DNA of 64,000 nt. Source: CALOCV01 sp942491955 (GTDB taxonomy: Bacteria; Chlamydiota; Chlamydiia; Chlamydiales; CALOCV01). The position numbers and the translations under genes are program-made. Below, piece by piece: positions 19,135-29,788 of this stretch. The notes beneath the pieces are model-generated. The model made no database searches and had not been told where the DNA came from. It worked only from the letters and a program-made list of their open reading frames with translations. Positions within the stretch are counted from its first letter, which is position 1. Each line of letters starts with the position of its first letter. The stretch spans positions 27,772-91,771 of the forward strand of contig CALOCV010000031.1 in the NCBI GenBank assembly GCA_942491955.1. Direction: 5' to 3'.

Positions 19135-20323
19135 GCAAGAACCACCCCTTCCATCAAGTTCTCCCGAACAATCGCTTCCATCCTCTTTTCCACGGGATCA
19201 AGGGGAATCCGATAAATATCGGTCGCCTCGATGAGGCGTGGATCGGGAATGGGAGACAAAACATCACCATCGACGTTAGAAATATCGACCGTCGTATAGC
19301 AAGAAAGACCTAAAAAAATGGGGTGCTGTTCGATCTCGTCAGGCTCAAACAAAATACGAACAGGCACCCGTTGCACAATTTTGATCCAGTTTCCCATCGC
19401 ATTCTGCGGAGGAAGAAGAGCAAAAACAGCGCCTGATCCCCCTAGGATTCCTTTCAACTTCCCGTGAAATGTATAGGCACCGCCATACATATCGACCTTA
19501 ATCCGTACCGGTTGACCGATGCGGAGCCAATAGAGTTGCGTCTCTTTGTAGTTCGCCGTGACCCATACCCGGTTAAGAGGGATTACGGCTAGCATATTTC
19601 TCTCAACATCGACGTATTCCCCCACTTGGATGTTCCTCTGCGCCACCCATCCCCTTGCTGGAGAGTAAATGCGGCACCGCTTCCATTGCAAAAAGGCCTC
19701 ACGCAGCATCTCCTCTGCCTGCAAGATGTAAGGGTGTTGATCCAAAGAGGTCGTCCCCAGTTCTGCAAGGACCCGTGCAAGGGCATATTCAGCCATCAAA
19801 AATGCCGCCTGTGCTATTTCGAGCCCCGTTTCGAAACGGGCAAATTCCTCGCGTGATATCGCTCCCGTATCTACGAGAGGCTTCCGATTGTCAAAGTCGT
19901 AAAACGCCAATGCGAGTTCTGCCCCTTTCATGAGAACGTTTTGCCTCTCCTCTCCGACCTGTTCAGAGAGCTGTTTCACGCGCCGCGCCTGTAGTGCTAG
20001 CCACGTCTCTGCTTCTTGATATCGCAAAAAATAGTCCGTTGGATCGAGTTCAACGAGGAGTTGTCCCTCTTCGACAAGATCCGTATTATCGGCATAATAG
20101 GCAATCACTACGCCCGGTTGTCGGCTATTGATATTGATCAAATCCCCTTCGACATAGGCATCATCTGTCGACACTTCCCATCGCAGAATAAACCACCACC
20201 ACAAAAAGACGATCAACGCAATGACAAGGAAAGCGATCGCCGCTTCGATCATCACCCGTTTTCTTTTCTTGTCGTGCTCATGATTGCTTGGAGCCGGCGT
20301 TGGTTCTTGATTTTTTTCGTCGC

Positions 20324-20327
<4 letters not shown>
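19131..20327 (-). CDS. emrA: EmrA/HlyD-family periplasmic adaptor
   Basis: Membrane-fusion protein linking the MFS pump to the outer-membrane channel. After a short charged N-terminus a single transmembrane segment (about residues 28-46, IAFLVIALIVFLWWWF) is followed by the lipoyl-like half-motif VSTDDAYVEGDLININSRQPG, a helical hairpin, and the second half with GWVAQRNIQVGEYV. I place the start at the ATG at 20325-20327, which overlaps the stop of the outer-membrane gene in an ATGA; the frame is open further upstream but that would read through the preceding gene. Length about 398 residues, normal for EmrA. Confidence 0.92.
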
Positions 20328-21847
<1,520 letters not shown>

Positions 21848-21915
21848 GCGAATTCCTAGAATGACACATCGAAATTTTCTTTTACTATTTACAAAACAAT
21901 AAGTGCAAGACTAAG

Positions 21916-22079
21916 GAGGCTTTTGCAAAACTATCCGTCGGATCGATTTTCGAGCGATTTTGTCGAGATTGGACATTTGATATACATCCACATACTCCTA
22001 AGAATAGGGGATTTATATCAAATGTCCAAGATGGGCGGAAGCGCTCAAAAGCGATTGACGGGAGTTTTGCAAAAGCCTC
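21916..22079. repeat. 164-bp inverted-repeat element (MITE-like)
   Basis: Begins GAGGCTTTTGCAAAACT and ends with the exact inverse; inner arms TTGGACATTTGATATA and TATATCAAATGTCCAA also pair. TAAG flanks it on both sides, a likely 4-base target duplication. No coding capacity. It sits in the promoter region of the efflux operon and abuts the IS5-derived composite, sharing its TAAG. Confidence 0.75.
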
Positions 22080-22620
22080 TAAGAACCTGTTTAAAATCTT
22101 TTTAAAAGAAGAACTACAAATGCTAAGACTACCATAGTTAAGCTAGTATTTAGCTTTCTTTCACAGTTTTTCCATAATCTTCTACACTTTTCAAGCCAGC
22201 TAAAAGAACGTTCCACAACCCATCTTTTTGGGAATCACTTTAAAAGTATGCAATTCATTTCTCTTGGCTATTTCTACTGGACAACCCAATATCTCTTGAA
22301 TACCATCTGAAAATGGTTCTCCAGAGTATCCTCCATCAGCTAAAACGTTTTTTACTTCAGATAAAAAACTCTTCTTCAATGAACATGCTTCTAGCGCTCC
22401 TTTCCTATCTGTAATATTTGCTGTAGTTATATGAATTGCATGAGGTAATCCTTGGGTGTCTACAGCGATGTGTCGTTTTATCTCTGAAATTTTTTTTCCT
22501 GCATCATACCCTTTACTCTCACAGGATTAGAAAGATTTTAAACAGGTTCTTAAGAAACTTGGTTGACATATCTCAGCAATAAAAACTACCACAGAGCCCA
22601 CAGAGAGCACAGAGAGAGGG

Positions 22621-22815
22621 TTATATTTTCATTCGACGAATGCCTTCTACCAATCGTTTCACATTAAAATTGATCAGCAATCCTCGAGCACAAGTTCCAT
22701 AGAGCTTTAAATAAGATAGTCGTTGTGCTTCGTGTATTAGAGCTATTCCATTCACAGATTTAATTTCTATAATTACCTGATCCTCTACAACTTCTTCAGA
22801 CATTTCTGGATGCAC
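22621..22815 (-). pseudogene. Truncated GxxExxY-family gene, copy 2
   Basis: 64 codons, identical in sequence to the 39-kb copy: MHPEMSEEVVEDQVIIEIKS at the start and LLINFNVKRLVEGIRRMKI at the end. Only the C-terminal half of the family is present, with the E-x-K of a PD-(D/E)XK-like core but without the GxxExxY segment. Flanked by CTACCACAGAGCCCACAGAG and its inverse. Confidence 0.7.
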
Positions 22816-22945
22816 TAAACAATCTATATGTCCTCCCTCTGTGTTCTCTGTGGGCTCTGTGGTAGTTTATTTTCTAAAAACTCGTTCAAAACTGTTTTAC
22901 GAATAAAACGACAAAAGCAAGTATGACCATATGTAAACTGGTTTT

Positions 22946-23083
22946 TCAAACATATGAAATGCCACAAATTACATCATATAAGTCGACCGCTCTAGGACGT
23001 GTTTTTTTTCTTGCAGATTCCAGAAGAGGTTTAATTTTGTTAAACTGTTCACGATCCATATCGCTAGGATAGCAATGGGGCAT
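22946..23083 (-). pseudogene. IS5-family transposase N-terminal fragment
   Basis: 45 codons reading MPHCYPSDMDREQFNKIKPL then LLESARKKTRPRAVDLYDVI, the DUF4096-type N-terminus of IS5/IS427 transposases. It ends in a TGA and is followed by KTSLHMVILAFVVLFVKQF, which resembles the C-terminal end of the same family (TSLTMVVLAFVVLLLKKF), so the middle of the transposase has been deleted. The same fragment occurs at 36224-36361 and, with one A missing, from 38868. Confidence 0.75.
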
Positions 23084-23371
23084 AAAATACCTACAATTGT
23101 CTTGGAAAATAATTGTTTATACAGGATTAGAAAGATTTTAAACAGGTTCTAAGGAGAGCAAAGCATAGAACCTATTCTTGGGCTTTTTTTTTTATCTCGA
23201 ATCCTTTAAATTACCTTCTCAACCCACTTTCTGGAGGAATTATGCACCCAATATCACCCACATGCCACAGCTACCCACCACTGCCAATGGCTCAAGCAAT
23301 ATTACCCAATGCAATTCTGCTTTTAAAAAGAAGCTACAAAGCACCTCCACCCTTCTCCTGATATCCGACAA

Positions 23372-23902
23372 ATGGAGACGTATTTTGAGGAGCTGTCAGT
23401 CATGCTAAGCGACACCAAAATAGTAAGCGCTCTTCAATTTTTTGCGGACTTTACAGCTGCAAAAGCAATTATTTTATTAGACACATCGTCTAATGTCGTC
23501 GATCCTTCTCTGTTGATCAACAACGCAAAAAACGCTTTACTCGATATGGAAAATAACTCCCCTTGGATATCTGCTTTTTGCACATTTACCGATGCCTGTG
23601 CAAAGCTTGAGTCAAAAAATCCCATTTCACTAAAACAAAATTTAGATCTCATCAATACAGCAATCCAAGCTACTTCCACTATCCCTTCTCCGCATTTATC
23701 CGACATCCAGGATGGTTTCATTGAGACGCGCATCTTGAATCATCTGCAAGTATTGGAGCAAGTACAAGGACAGGCTTCCAAGGACAATACGGTGTTCCAA
23801 TTGGTTGATACAACATTGCAACAATTACTTCTCTTAGCAAACCAAATCAAAGATGCAACAAGAAAAGACGAGTACAAAAAAATCATTGAATTCTTCAAGT
23901 AA
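23372..23902 (+). CDS. Hypothetical helical protein, probably frameshifted at its 5' end
   Basis: Not recognised. The 176 residues are mostly alpha-helical and lack membrane segments (ALQFFADFTAAKAIILLDTS, SLLINNAKNALLDMENNSPW). The true start may lie further upstream: in another frame an ATG at 23262 gives MPQLPTTANGSSNITQ continuing to KKLQSTSTLL, and the frames could join near 23345. The upstream sequence (TTATCTCGAATCC...CTGGAGGAATTATG) resembles that before the gene at 24850, and the proteins align weakly around LI..AK.AL....SWI, so the two are likely paralogues from a local duplication. Tail-to-tail with hepT. Confidence 0.5.
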   Translation: METYFEELSVMLSDTKIVSALQFFADFTAAKAIILLDTSSNVVDPSLLINNAKNALLDMENNSPWISAFCTFTDACAKLESKNPISLKQNLDLINTAIQATSTIPSPHLSDIQDGFIETRILNHLQVLEQVQGQASKDNTVFQLVDTTLQQLLLLANQIKDATRKDEYKKIIEFFK

Positions 23903-24317
23903 GGGGTTCGTTCATTTTCTCCAAAACCGTCTTGATGAAATTTTCAAAGTCAATAAGGCGTTCATCGAGAATGGAGTGGAGAATGGACAGATTGATGCGT
24001 TGGTAGTCGTGTACAGCAATATTTCGAAAACCAACCATCTTTTGCAAGCGATGGCTCAATTCTTTTTGAATCACTCCCTCTTGAGAAAGAAGAGCAAACA
24101 CGTCACCGCTACTCTGAGGCAATCCCAACTTCTTATTCTTAACAAGCCTCATTCCTAAATCGATCGAAGCCTCGCATGCTCGTTGAAGATTCAAAATAAC
24201 CGAATCTTGTTTAGTAAAATCTTCATCGATCGCCTCCTTATCGTTTACATATTCTTCGCGGATCCGTTTGAGACATCTTTTAATGATTTCTATTTTATTG
24301 AAAATGACATCATCCAT
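23895..24317 (-). CDS. hepT: HepT-like RNase toxin (DUF86)
   Basis: HEPN-domain ribonuclease of an MntA-HepT toxin-antitoxin system. The RX4HXY motif is intact at Arg98, His103 and Tyr105 (RNIAVHDY). The 140-residue length is normal. In characterised systems the partner MntA blocks HepT by adding AMP to the tyrosine of this motif; that this also happens here is inferred. It overlaps mntA by eight bases and is therefore translationally coupled. Located in accessory DNA between mobile elements, which fits horizontal spread. Confidence 0.88.
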   Translation of the reverse strand: MDDVIFNKIEIIKRCLKRIREEYVNDKEAIDEDFTKQDSVILNLQRACEASIDLGMRLVKNKKLGLPQSSGDVFALLSQEGVIQKELSHRLQKMVGFRNIAVHDYQRINLSILHSILDERLIDFENFIKTVLEKMNEPLT

Positions 24318-24711
24318 AGCGTTTTCTTTCTTCTAGTAATTCCTTTCTCTCTTCATTGAAACGAAGATACATCGAAAGGTAGGTATTCTCTATTCGATCA
24401 CAAACAGCAGGATCCGAACAAAAAATGCGCTTTCCTTTCCCAATAATTTGATAACGAAATACTGTTGAAGCTTTTCTAAGATCAATCATTTCCACAGTTT
24501 TTCCTACTTTAAGAGATATTTCTTGTGCGCAATCCCACAACACAACCCCATCGATACAAGTAGTAGAAAAAATAGCGAGATCGATATCACTTTCTGGCCT
24601 TTCATAGACTGTGCCAAAACTACCAAATAAATAGATACCAATAACATTGGGTAATTTTTCTAAAATGAAAGCAAGACACTCCTTTAGAGGAGGAGAAAGG
24701 GAATCGTCCAT
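24310..24711 (-). CDS. mntA: MntA-like minimal nucleotidyltransferase antitoxin
   Basis: Partner of HepT. The minimal nucleotidyltransferase signature GSX10DXD is present: Gly30-Ser31 in LFGSFG, then Asp42 and Asp44 in ESDIDLAIF. At 133 residues it is typical of the family. It is the first gene of the pair, so the antitoxin is made first. Upstream, the gap 24712-24849 to the divergent gene is AT-rich and probably holds both promoters. Confidence 0.88.
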   Translation of the reverse strand: MDDSLSPPLKECLAFILEKLPNVIGIYLFGSFGTVYERPESDIDLAIFSTTCIDGVVLWDCAQEISLKVGKTVEMIDLRKASTVFRYQIIGKGKRIFCSDPAVCDRIENTYLSMYLRFNEERKELLEERKRYG

Positions 24712-24849
24712 ATTTCTTTATTACTTAGGTTGCGACAGATCCAGTATACTAACAAAAAAAAACATTTTATACCAACTACGATACTTACCAGATCTTTCCT
24801 TTTTATCTCGGATCCACTAGAATTTCCCCTCAATTTACTGCCTGGAAGA

Positions 24850-25146
24850 ATGATGAACTCAATATCAACCGACTCTGCTAGCCATCGACTACCGATAAAT
24901 GCTCTCGAAGAAATACCCCAGGAAATTCTTGATCTACAAAATGCTACAGCACAAATCGACTCCCTCAGTGCTAAAGCAAGTGCCAACACTTTGTCGCAGA
25001 ACTGCTTAATGGAAAAGACGGTAATTTTGTTCCAACCAGCAAATGATTTATCGTATTATAAACCTCTTATTGACAAGGCAAAAAGCGCCTTAAAAGCTAT
25101 TCAGGATGTATCCTCTTGGATACATTGTCAGGTGTTAAGATTCTGA
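24850..25146 (+). CDS. Hypothetical protein, truncated paralogue of the 23.4-kb gene
   Basis: Not recognised. 98 codons from ATG 24850 (or 24853), just after a GGAAGA ribosome site. The region KTVILF...LIDKAKSALKAIQDVSSWI aligns with KAIILL...LINNAKNALLDMENNSPWI of the 23.4-kb protein, and the upstream non-coding sequence is also similar. It ends shortly after that block (CQVLRF), where the other protein continues for another ~100 residues, so this copy looks truncated. Whether it is translated is uncertain. Confidence 0.45.
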   Translation: MMNSISTDSASHRLPINALEEIPQEILDLQNATAQIDSLSAKASANTLSQNCLMEKTVILFQPANDLSYYKPLIDKAKSALKAIQDVSSWIHCQVLRF

Positions 25147-25176
25147 ACCATTCCCGTGAAGGGACGTGAGCGGTTA

Positions 25177-26611
25177 CTAAGTTTTAAGTAATACTTTTAC
25201 TTGTTCTAGAAATGCTTTCTCTTCTTGCGAGTTTTCAGCAAATTTTTCCGCGACATCCATGGCTTTGCTCGATCCTTCCATTGCAGCATATTGTGTTACT
25301 GTTTTATCTTTTGGATTGGAAGGATCGAGTTGATAATATTCGACTAGCGTTTCAAGATCGCTTCCCGAGAAATCTGTTATACAGCCATTTAGACTTCTTT
25401 TATAATCCGTCATTTCTCGAAACTCATCGCCAACTTTGTTCGTGAATTCTAAACATGCCGATCGAAAATATCCCCATGGCGACGCCCAGGTCTTCGTGTA
25501 AGTATAATGATATATCTTATTAGCTTCGTCAAACTTCCCGCCTCTTTCCAAGATCAATCCGACAAATAATCCAAATGAACGCCGGTCATTTATATAGATT
25601 TGTGGAAGATCTTCCGGCTTCAAATCGACCCATTGTTCAAAAGAAGGAATGTTGGTGATATTAACTGCCTTATCCTGATAAAACTGTTGCATTAATGCTT
25701 TTATCTCTTCGTCCTTGGACTCCTTCCATATCTCCTGCAAAAAAAAGAGATATTTTATGACACTTCTCTTATCCGAAAAATTGCCGTGATCGATAAAAAA
25801 CTGCAAAACTTTCTTGCTTTGCACTAATTCACCGTAATGCCCTAAATCCATCCGATCATTGATCACATCATCGATTTTATTTTTTATTTTATTTTTATTC
25901 GCTTCCTGCGCCGTCTCGTATAAATCGCATAAAAATTGCAAATATTCGGAGTATGCAGGACGATATTTCTCTTGAACAGCATTACTGAATGCTTTGTGTG
26001 CTTCTTGTCGATATTTTCTGGCATCATTACTAGAAGTTACTTTTGCCTCTTTATTGTAAGCACAAGCGATGCGGTACCAAACCTCCCCCTTTCCTCATAA
26101 CAATATCACGGCGACCCAACTGCTTCATCAACTCCGCAGCACCTTTGTACCATTCGAATGCTTGTGGATGATCGTTCTGTTTTTCACTCATCTCAGCCAA
26201 TCGAATCATGGCATAGGGGCGTAATTTTTGATCACCCTTTGTAGCTATGGTCTCATAGGAAAGAGAAACAGGAGGAGAAGAGGGAACAGATGGAGATGAA
26301 CGTGCAAAATAACGAAAAAGCTGTTCTCTGATAGAGAGATTTTGTTCTTCTTTTGTTTCGAAGGATTCACCCACTTGCTTTAAAGCTTTCTGTACATTTT
26401 TGATTTTGGTCTCCTCATAGGCACCAAATAAGCGCAAGATGCGTTGAAAAAAATTTAAGGAAACAAAGGAGACTTTTTGGTCCGATGGATCGACGACCGC
26501 ATATACTTTTTTCCACTTCCAATAACCCGCTTTGATGGATTGCGTAGTGCCGTTAATAGTGATTGTATGCTTCTGATCATCGTAGGAAAACTGAGGAATC
26601 TGTAAAGCCAT
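25177..26611 (-). pseudogene. Helical-repeat (TPR/Sel1-like) protein with one frameshift
   Basis: Two frames read as one protein of about 478 residues. The first part (26611 to about 26060) begins MALQIPQFSYDDQKHTITIN and ends in a helical repeat, MIRLAEMSEKQNDHPQAFEWYKGAAELM. The second (to 25177) continues with FGLFVGLILERGGKFDEANK and similar helix pairs. The frames meet at a C5 run on the plus strand (26085-26089); dropping one base gives RKGEVWYRIACAYNKEA, a natural TPR/Sel1-like helix. No signal peptide. Repeat proteins of this kind are frequent as effectors or scaffolds in chlamydiae, but no function can be assigned. The same G/C-run pattern is seen in ispH. Confidence 0.65.
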
Positions 26612-26623
26612 AACGAACCTCTT

Positions 26624-26681
26624 ATACCATTTGTCATAAATAACCTTGAAAATTTACAAGGTTATTTATGATAAATGGTAT
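26624..26681. repeat. 58-bp near-perfect palindrome (MITE-like)
   Basis: Arms of 25 bases, ATACCATTTGTCATAAATAACCTTG and its inverse with one mismatch, around an 8-base centre. The outer ATACCA matches the start of element B. It lies between two minus-strand genes; no T-run follows, so it is not a classical terminator. The next bases (CACCAATCCTAATAAA) recur at 50409-50422. Confidence 0.7.
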
Positions 26682-26758
26682 TGCACCAATCCTAATAAAA
26701 AAGACCCAAATGATACCCCATAGCATATCATAGAAAATATAAAAATCGATTATTTTTT

Positions 26759-29077
26759 TTATTTTAAGCAGTGCTGTTCTCCTCTCCAAGCGTTAATGAG
26801 GAGAACAGCACTGCTTAAAAGCATGCCTGTGGCGGCAAAAAGGGGGGTAAGAAGACCCAGTACAGCAAGCATCATTCCTATAGAATTGTACCCAAAAGCC
26901 CACAAAAAATTTTGGGTAATAATTTTTTGAGTAAAGCGCGCTTGCTTCCGTGCAAAAGAGAGGACGCGTAGATCGGGATGCGTGAGAATAATATCCGCAA
27001 CTTGTTGGGTGATATCCGTTGCAGAAAAGACGGCAATGCCAATATCGGCCACGCCTAAAGCGGCGGCATCATTGATTCCATCTCCTACCATGGCAACCCT
27101 CTCCCCCTGCTTTTGCCATTCAAGGATGATCTCCCTCTTTTCAAGAGGATGGAGATGGGCGTGATGCAACGCGATGCCGCATTCGTTCGCCACGGCTTCC
27201 ACAACAGCAGGGTGATCGCCAGAGAGCACAGCTGTTGGAACAGGCAGGGTTTTAACGAATTCCTTTGTCTCCGTCCGAATGGTATCACAAAACACCACCT
27301 CTCCAATAACACTTTTGGTACTCGCAAAAAAAGCGCTAGAAGCGCGTTGTTGGGATTTTTCGGGAAAAATGCCGTGTCTTGTAAGGTATCGCTCGGATCC
27401 AAATAGAAAAAGCTCTCCTTGATATTCCCCTTGGATACCAAGACCCATATGTTCTTGTGTGCGTTCTAAGGAGATGGGCTCTTCACCAATCGCATAACAA
27501 ACGGCTTGTGAAAGCGGGTGTGTCGATGAAGCAGCTAGACCTTTCAGTAAGGATCTCTCCCGCGATGTCAATCCTTCAAGCCCGGAAGCAACGCGACACT
27601 CTCCTTTTGTTAAGGTCCCCGTTTTATCGAAAGCAAATCGCGTTTCGCGTCCAAGGATAGATAAAATCGAACGATTGCGCACCAAAATCCCTTTTTTTGC
27701 CAGGCGGTGGAGAAGGGTTGCTTCAGCCAATGGAGCAGCAAGACCAATCGCACAAGGACAGGCCATGAGCAATACAGAAAATGCTCGCAAAAACGCCTCT
27801 TCATTAGAGAAAAGCAAGGTGCCTAGGGCCACTAACAGAACAAATGGAATAAAAAAAGGAAGGATGTTGTCGATCATCGGCTTTCTCCCCTTTCCTTGTG
27901 AAAGATCGCCTTGAAGCACATCGATCATCTCCTGAAAAGCGGTCTCTTTCCAGGTATGCATAACACAAAAATGCAATTTTCCTTGGATTACCGTCGATCC
28001 TCCCAAAAGAGAAGCCCCCTTTTCCTTGGATTGCGGCAACATCTCTCCTGTCATCGTCGACTCATCACAGGCCCCCTCCCCTTCCACGACCACTCCATCA
28101 AGAACCACTTTCTCCCCGGGAAGAACGACGAGGCAATCTCCTTTTTGTACTTCCTTCAACGGGATAAATTCTTCTTTTCCCTTTTGATCCCTTCTGCGTG
28201 CCTTTTTGGGTATCGATTGGATCAATGTCGTTAAGGTATTCTTTGCGGAAAACTTCGCTTGTTGTTCAAAACATTTGCCAAGAAGCAAAAAACTCAATAA
28301 CGCGCAAATCGAATCGAAATAGACGGTAGAATAGCCCTGGAGTATCGAATAGACCGATACCAGAAAACCGGTTGTCGTACTCAAAACGATCAATGTCTCC
28401 ATGCCAAACACACCCGATACAAGGGAGAAAAAAAACCTCCGAAGAAGAGGGAGTAGACCAACAATCAAAACAGGTAGCGAACAGACAAAGCTGAGGCAAA
28501 GAGAAAAAAGAGAGGGGGCATCATTCCAATACAGAGGATAAGAGACAAGCATCACCTGAAGAGTAAAGAAAACAGCGATGACCGTCTTTAATGAGAGACG
28601 TGAGAATCGACGTCGATTCTCTTCTCCGAATGGATGGGGTCGATACCCTAAGAAAGAGATGGCTTCGATGAGTTCTTCTTGAGAATGTTGCTTCGGATCA
28701 TACCGCAATGTCGCCATGTCCGTTGCATAATCGACGCGACAGTGAGAGACTCCTTTTTTTACAGAAAAAACCCACTCAATCAGTGTCGCACAAGAGGGGC
28801 ACCACATCTCTTCGATTTCTAGAGAAAGAGTGATAGCAGAGTCAGCTAGAGATCCTTCTTTGGGTGTAAATTGTGGATTATTGATGGCACCAATTCTAAG
28901 AGCTTCTTGATAAAGAGACGATTGTTTTCCCTTTTTCAATTCCCCTCTAGCCAAAAGGATGGCATGCACAGTTTGGCATCCATGACAACAAAAAACACCC
29001 TCTCGACTATAGGAAGGATGGTCAGGAAGAGAGGCTTCACAAAGAGAACATCCTTTTTCCTCGACGGTGTGCGTCAT
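26759..29077 (-). CDS. Copper-type heavy-metal P-type ATPase (CcoI/FixI-like)
   Basis: Inner-membrane P1B ATPase for Cu(I) or a similar cation. N-terminus: a cysteine-rich zinc-ribbon-like region (CSLCEASL...CCHGCQTVHAI), then an HMA-like domain with WCPSCATLIEW. After paired helices come the actuator loop (DESTMTGEMLPQSKEKG), the ion-binding CPC motif in MACPCAIGLAAPLAEA, the phosphorylation site DKTGTLTKGE and the hinge VGDGINDAAALGVADIG. The two N-terminal metal domains recall FixI/CcoI pumps that supply copper to cbb3 oxidases, but no oxidase genes lie nearby. 772 residues, complete. The last codons are built from one arm of a 23-base perfect inverted repeat. Confidence 0.92.
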   Translation of the reverse strand: MTHTVEEKGCSLCEASLPDHPSYSREGVFCCHGCQTVHAILLARGELKKGKQSSLYQEALRIGAINNPQFTPKEGSLADSAITLSLEIEEMWCPSCATLIEWVFSVKKGVSHCRVDYATDMATLRYDPKQHSQEELIEAISFLGYRPHPFGEENRRRFSRLSLKTVIAVFFTLQVMLVSYPLYWNDAPSLFSLCLSFVCSLPVLIVGLLPLLRRFFFSLVSGVFGMETLIVLSTTTGFLVSVYSILQGYSTVYFDSICALLSFLLLGKCFEQQAKFSAKNTLTTLIQSIPKKARRRDQKGKEEFIPLKEVQKGDCLVVLPGEKVVLDGVVVEGEGACDESTMTGEMLPQSKEKGASLLGGSTVIQGKLHFCVMHTWKETAFQEMIDVLQGDLSQGKGRKPMIDNILPFFIPFVLLVALGTLLFSNEEAFLRAFSVLLMACPCAIGLAAPLAEATLLHRLAKKGILVRNRSILSILGRETRFAFDKTGTLTKGECRVASGLEGLTSRERSLLKGLAASSTHPLSQAVCYAIGEEPISLERTQEHMGLGIQGEYQGELFLFGSERYLTRHGIFPEKSQQRASSAFFASTKSVIGEVVFCDTIRTETKEFVKTLPVPTAVLSGDHPAVVEAVANECGIALHHAHLHPLEKREIILEWQKQGERVAMVGDGINDAAALGVADIGIAVFSATDITQQVADIILTHPDLRVLSFARKQARFTQKIITQNFLWAFGYNSIGMMLAVLGLLTPLFAATGMLLSSAVLLINAWRGEQHCLK
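26762..26820. repeat. Perfect 23-bp inverted repeat spanning the ATPase 3' end
   Basis: Arms TTTTAAGCAGTGCTGTTCTC... (26762-26784) and its exact inverse (26798-26820) with a 13-base loop, all inside the last 20 codons and stop of the copper ATPase. No U-tract follows in the minus direction, so a plain intrinsic terminator is unlikely; an mRNA 3' stability structure is possible. Confidence 0.8.
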
Positions 29078-29160
29078 AAAAAATTGCTCAATATTTCAAA
29101 GATATCTATAATCGTAGGGACTAAAAAATTTTATAAACCCTTTTCTCTCTTGTACAATCT

Positions 29161-29688
29161 ATGAAACTCTCCATTACATATTATGGCAACCCTGTTTTGC
29201 GAAAAAAAGCGCAGCCTGTCACAAAATTTGATGACGAATTGAAACAATTTGCTGAAGATCTTCTCGAAATCATGCGAGAAAGCAATGGAATGGGCATTGC
29301 AGCTCCTCAAGTAAGTCGCTCCATTGCCCTTTTCTGGACGGCCCCTCCTTACCAACAAGAAGATGGAACGTGGCAACACTCAGAGCCCAAACTCTATATT
29401 AACAGCAAAGTTATTGAAGTAAGCAAAGAAGAATGGGAGCATGAAGAGGGTTGCCTTTCGATTCCTCGCGTAGGAGGAGTCGTAAAACGCCCAGTTGCGA
29501 TTCGTGTGACCTACCAAGATATTGAAGGGAATCTCTATGATGAAGAACTCATCGGCTGGCCCGCTCGCGTCTTCTTACACGAATACGACCATACCAACGG
29601 CGTTCTCTTTATTGACAGAATGCCAAAGAAAGAGCGAAAAAAACTCGAAGCCACCCTTCAGCAAATTAAGAAAAATTATATCCAATAA
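29161..29688 (+). CDS. def: Peptide deformylase
   Basis: Removes the formyl group from the N-terminal methionine of new proteins. All three metal-site motifs are present: GMGIAAPQV near residue 43, EEGCLSIP near residue 98 with the metal-binding cysteine, and HEYDHTNG near residue 140 with the two histidines. 175 residues, normal length; ATG start at 29161. Stand-alone gene divergent from the copper ATPase and convergent with rpsI. No methionyl-tRNA formyltransferase gene is adjacent. Confidence 0.96.
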   Translation: MKLSITYYGNPVLRKKAQPVTKFDDELKQFAEDLLEIMRESNGMGIAAPQVSRSIALFWTAPPYQQEDGTWQHSEPKLYINSKVIEVSKEEWEHEEGCLSIPRVGGVVKRPVAIRVTYQDIEGNLYDEELIGWPARVFLHEYDHTNGVLFIDRMPKKERKKLEATLQQIKKNYIQ

Positions 29689-29714
29689 GGGTTGTGCCTT
29701 TGAATGGTATAAAA

Positions 29715-29779
29715 TTTGGGGTCAGGCCTGACATTCGGACATTTGGAATAAATGTCCGAATGTCAGGCCTGACCCCAAA
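29715..29779. repeat. Perfect 30-bp inverted repeat between def and rpsI
   Basis: Left arm 29715-29744 (TTTGGGGTCAGGCCTGACAT...) pairs exactly with 29750-29779 across a five-base loop (GGAAT). The inner GGTCAGGCCTGACC is itself palindromic. It lies between two convergent genes and may stop transcription from both, although no long T-run follows. Such GGGGTCAGGCCTGAC hairpins also resemble dispersed REP-type elements. Confidence 0.85.
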
Positions 29780-29788
29780 GTAGCAAAC

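Larger units (their letters stand above)
22083..23149 (-). mobile_element. IS5-derived composite carrying GxxExxY, copy 2
   Basis: About 1067 bases, flanked by TAA on both sides, with ends GAACCTGTTTAAAATC in inverted orientation. Read on the minus strand it holds a transposase N-terminal fragment, a short transposase C-terminus-like scrap, an inverted pair of CACAGAG repeats around a truncated GxxExxY gene, an internal IS end (near 22549), and the transposase C-terminal region (22115-22520). Its architecture matches the copy at 38802-39866 almost base for base, so the whole composite seems to move as one unit. The transposase C-terminal frame is broken by a run of five T near 22230 where the 39-kb copy has four. 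Confidence 0.85.

Noticed and set aside
22580..22870. CACAGAG repeats as a possible CRISPR array
   Set aside because: Only one inverted pair per unit, spacing filled by a coding remnant, and no cas genes; they are the known type of flank of GxxExxY genes.
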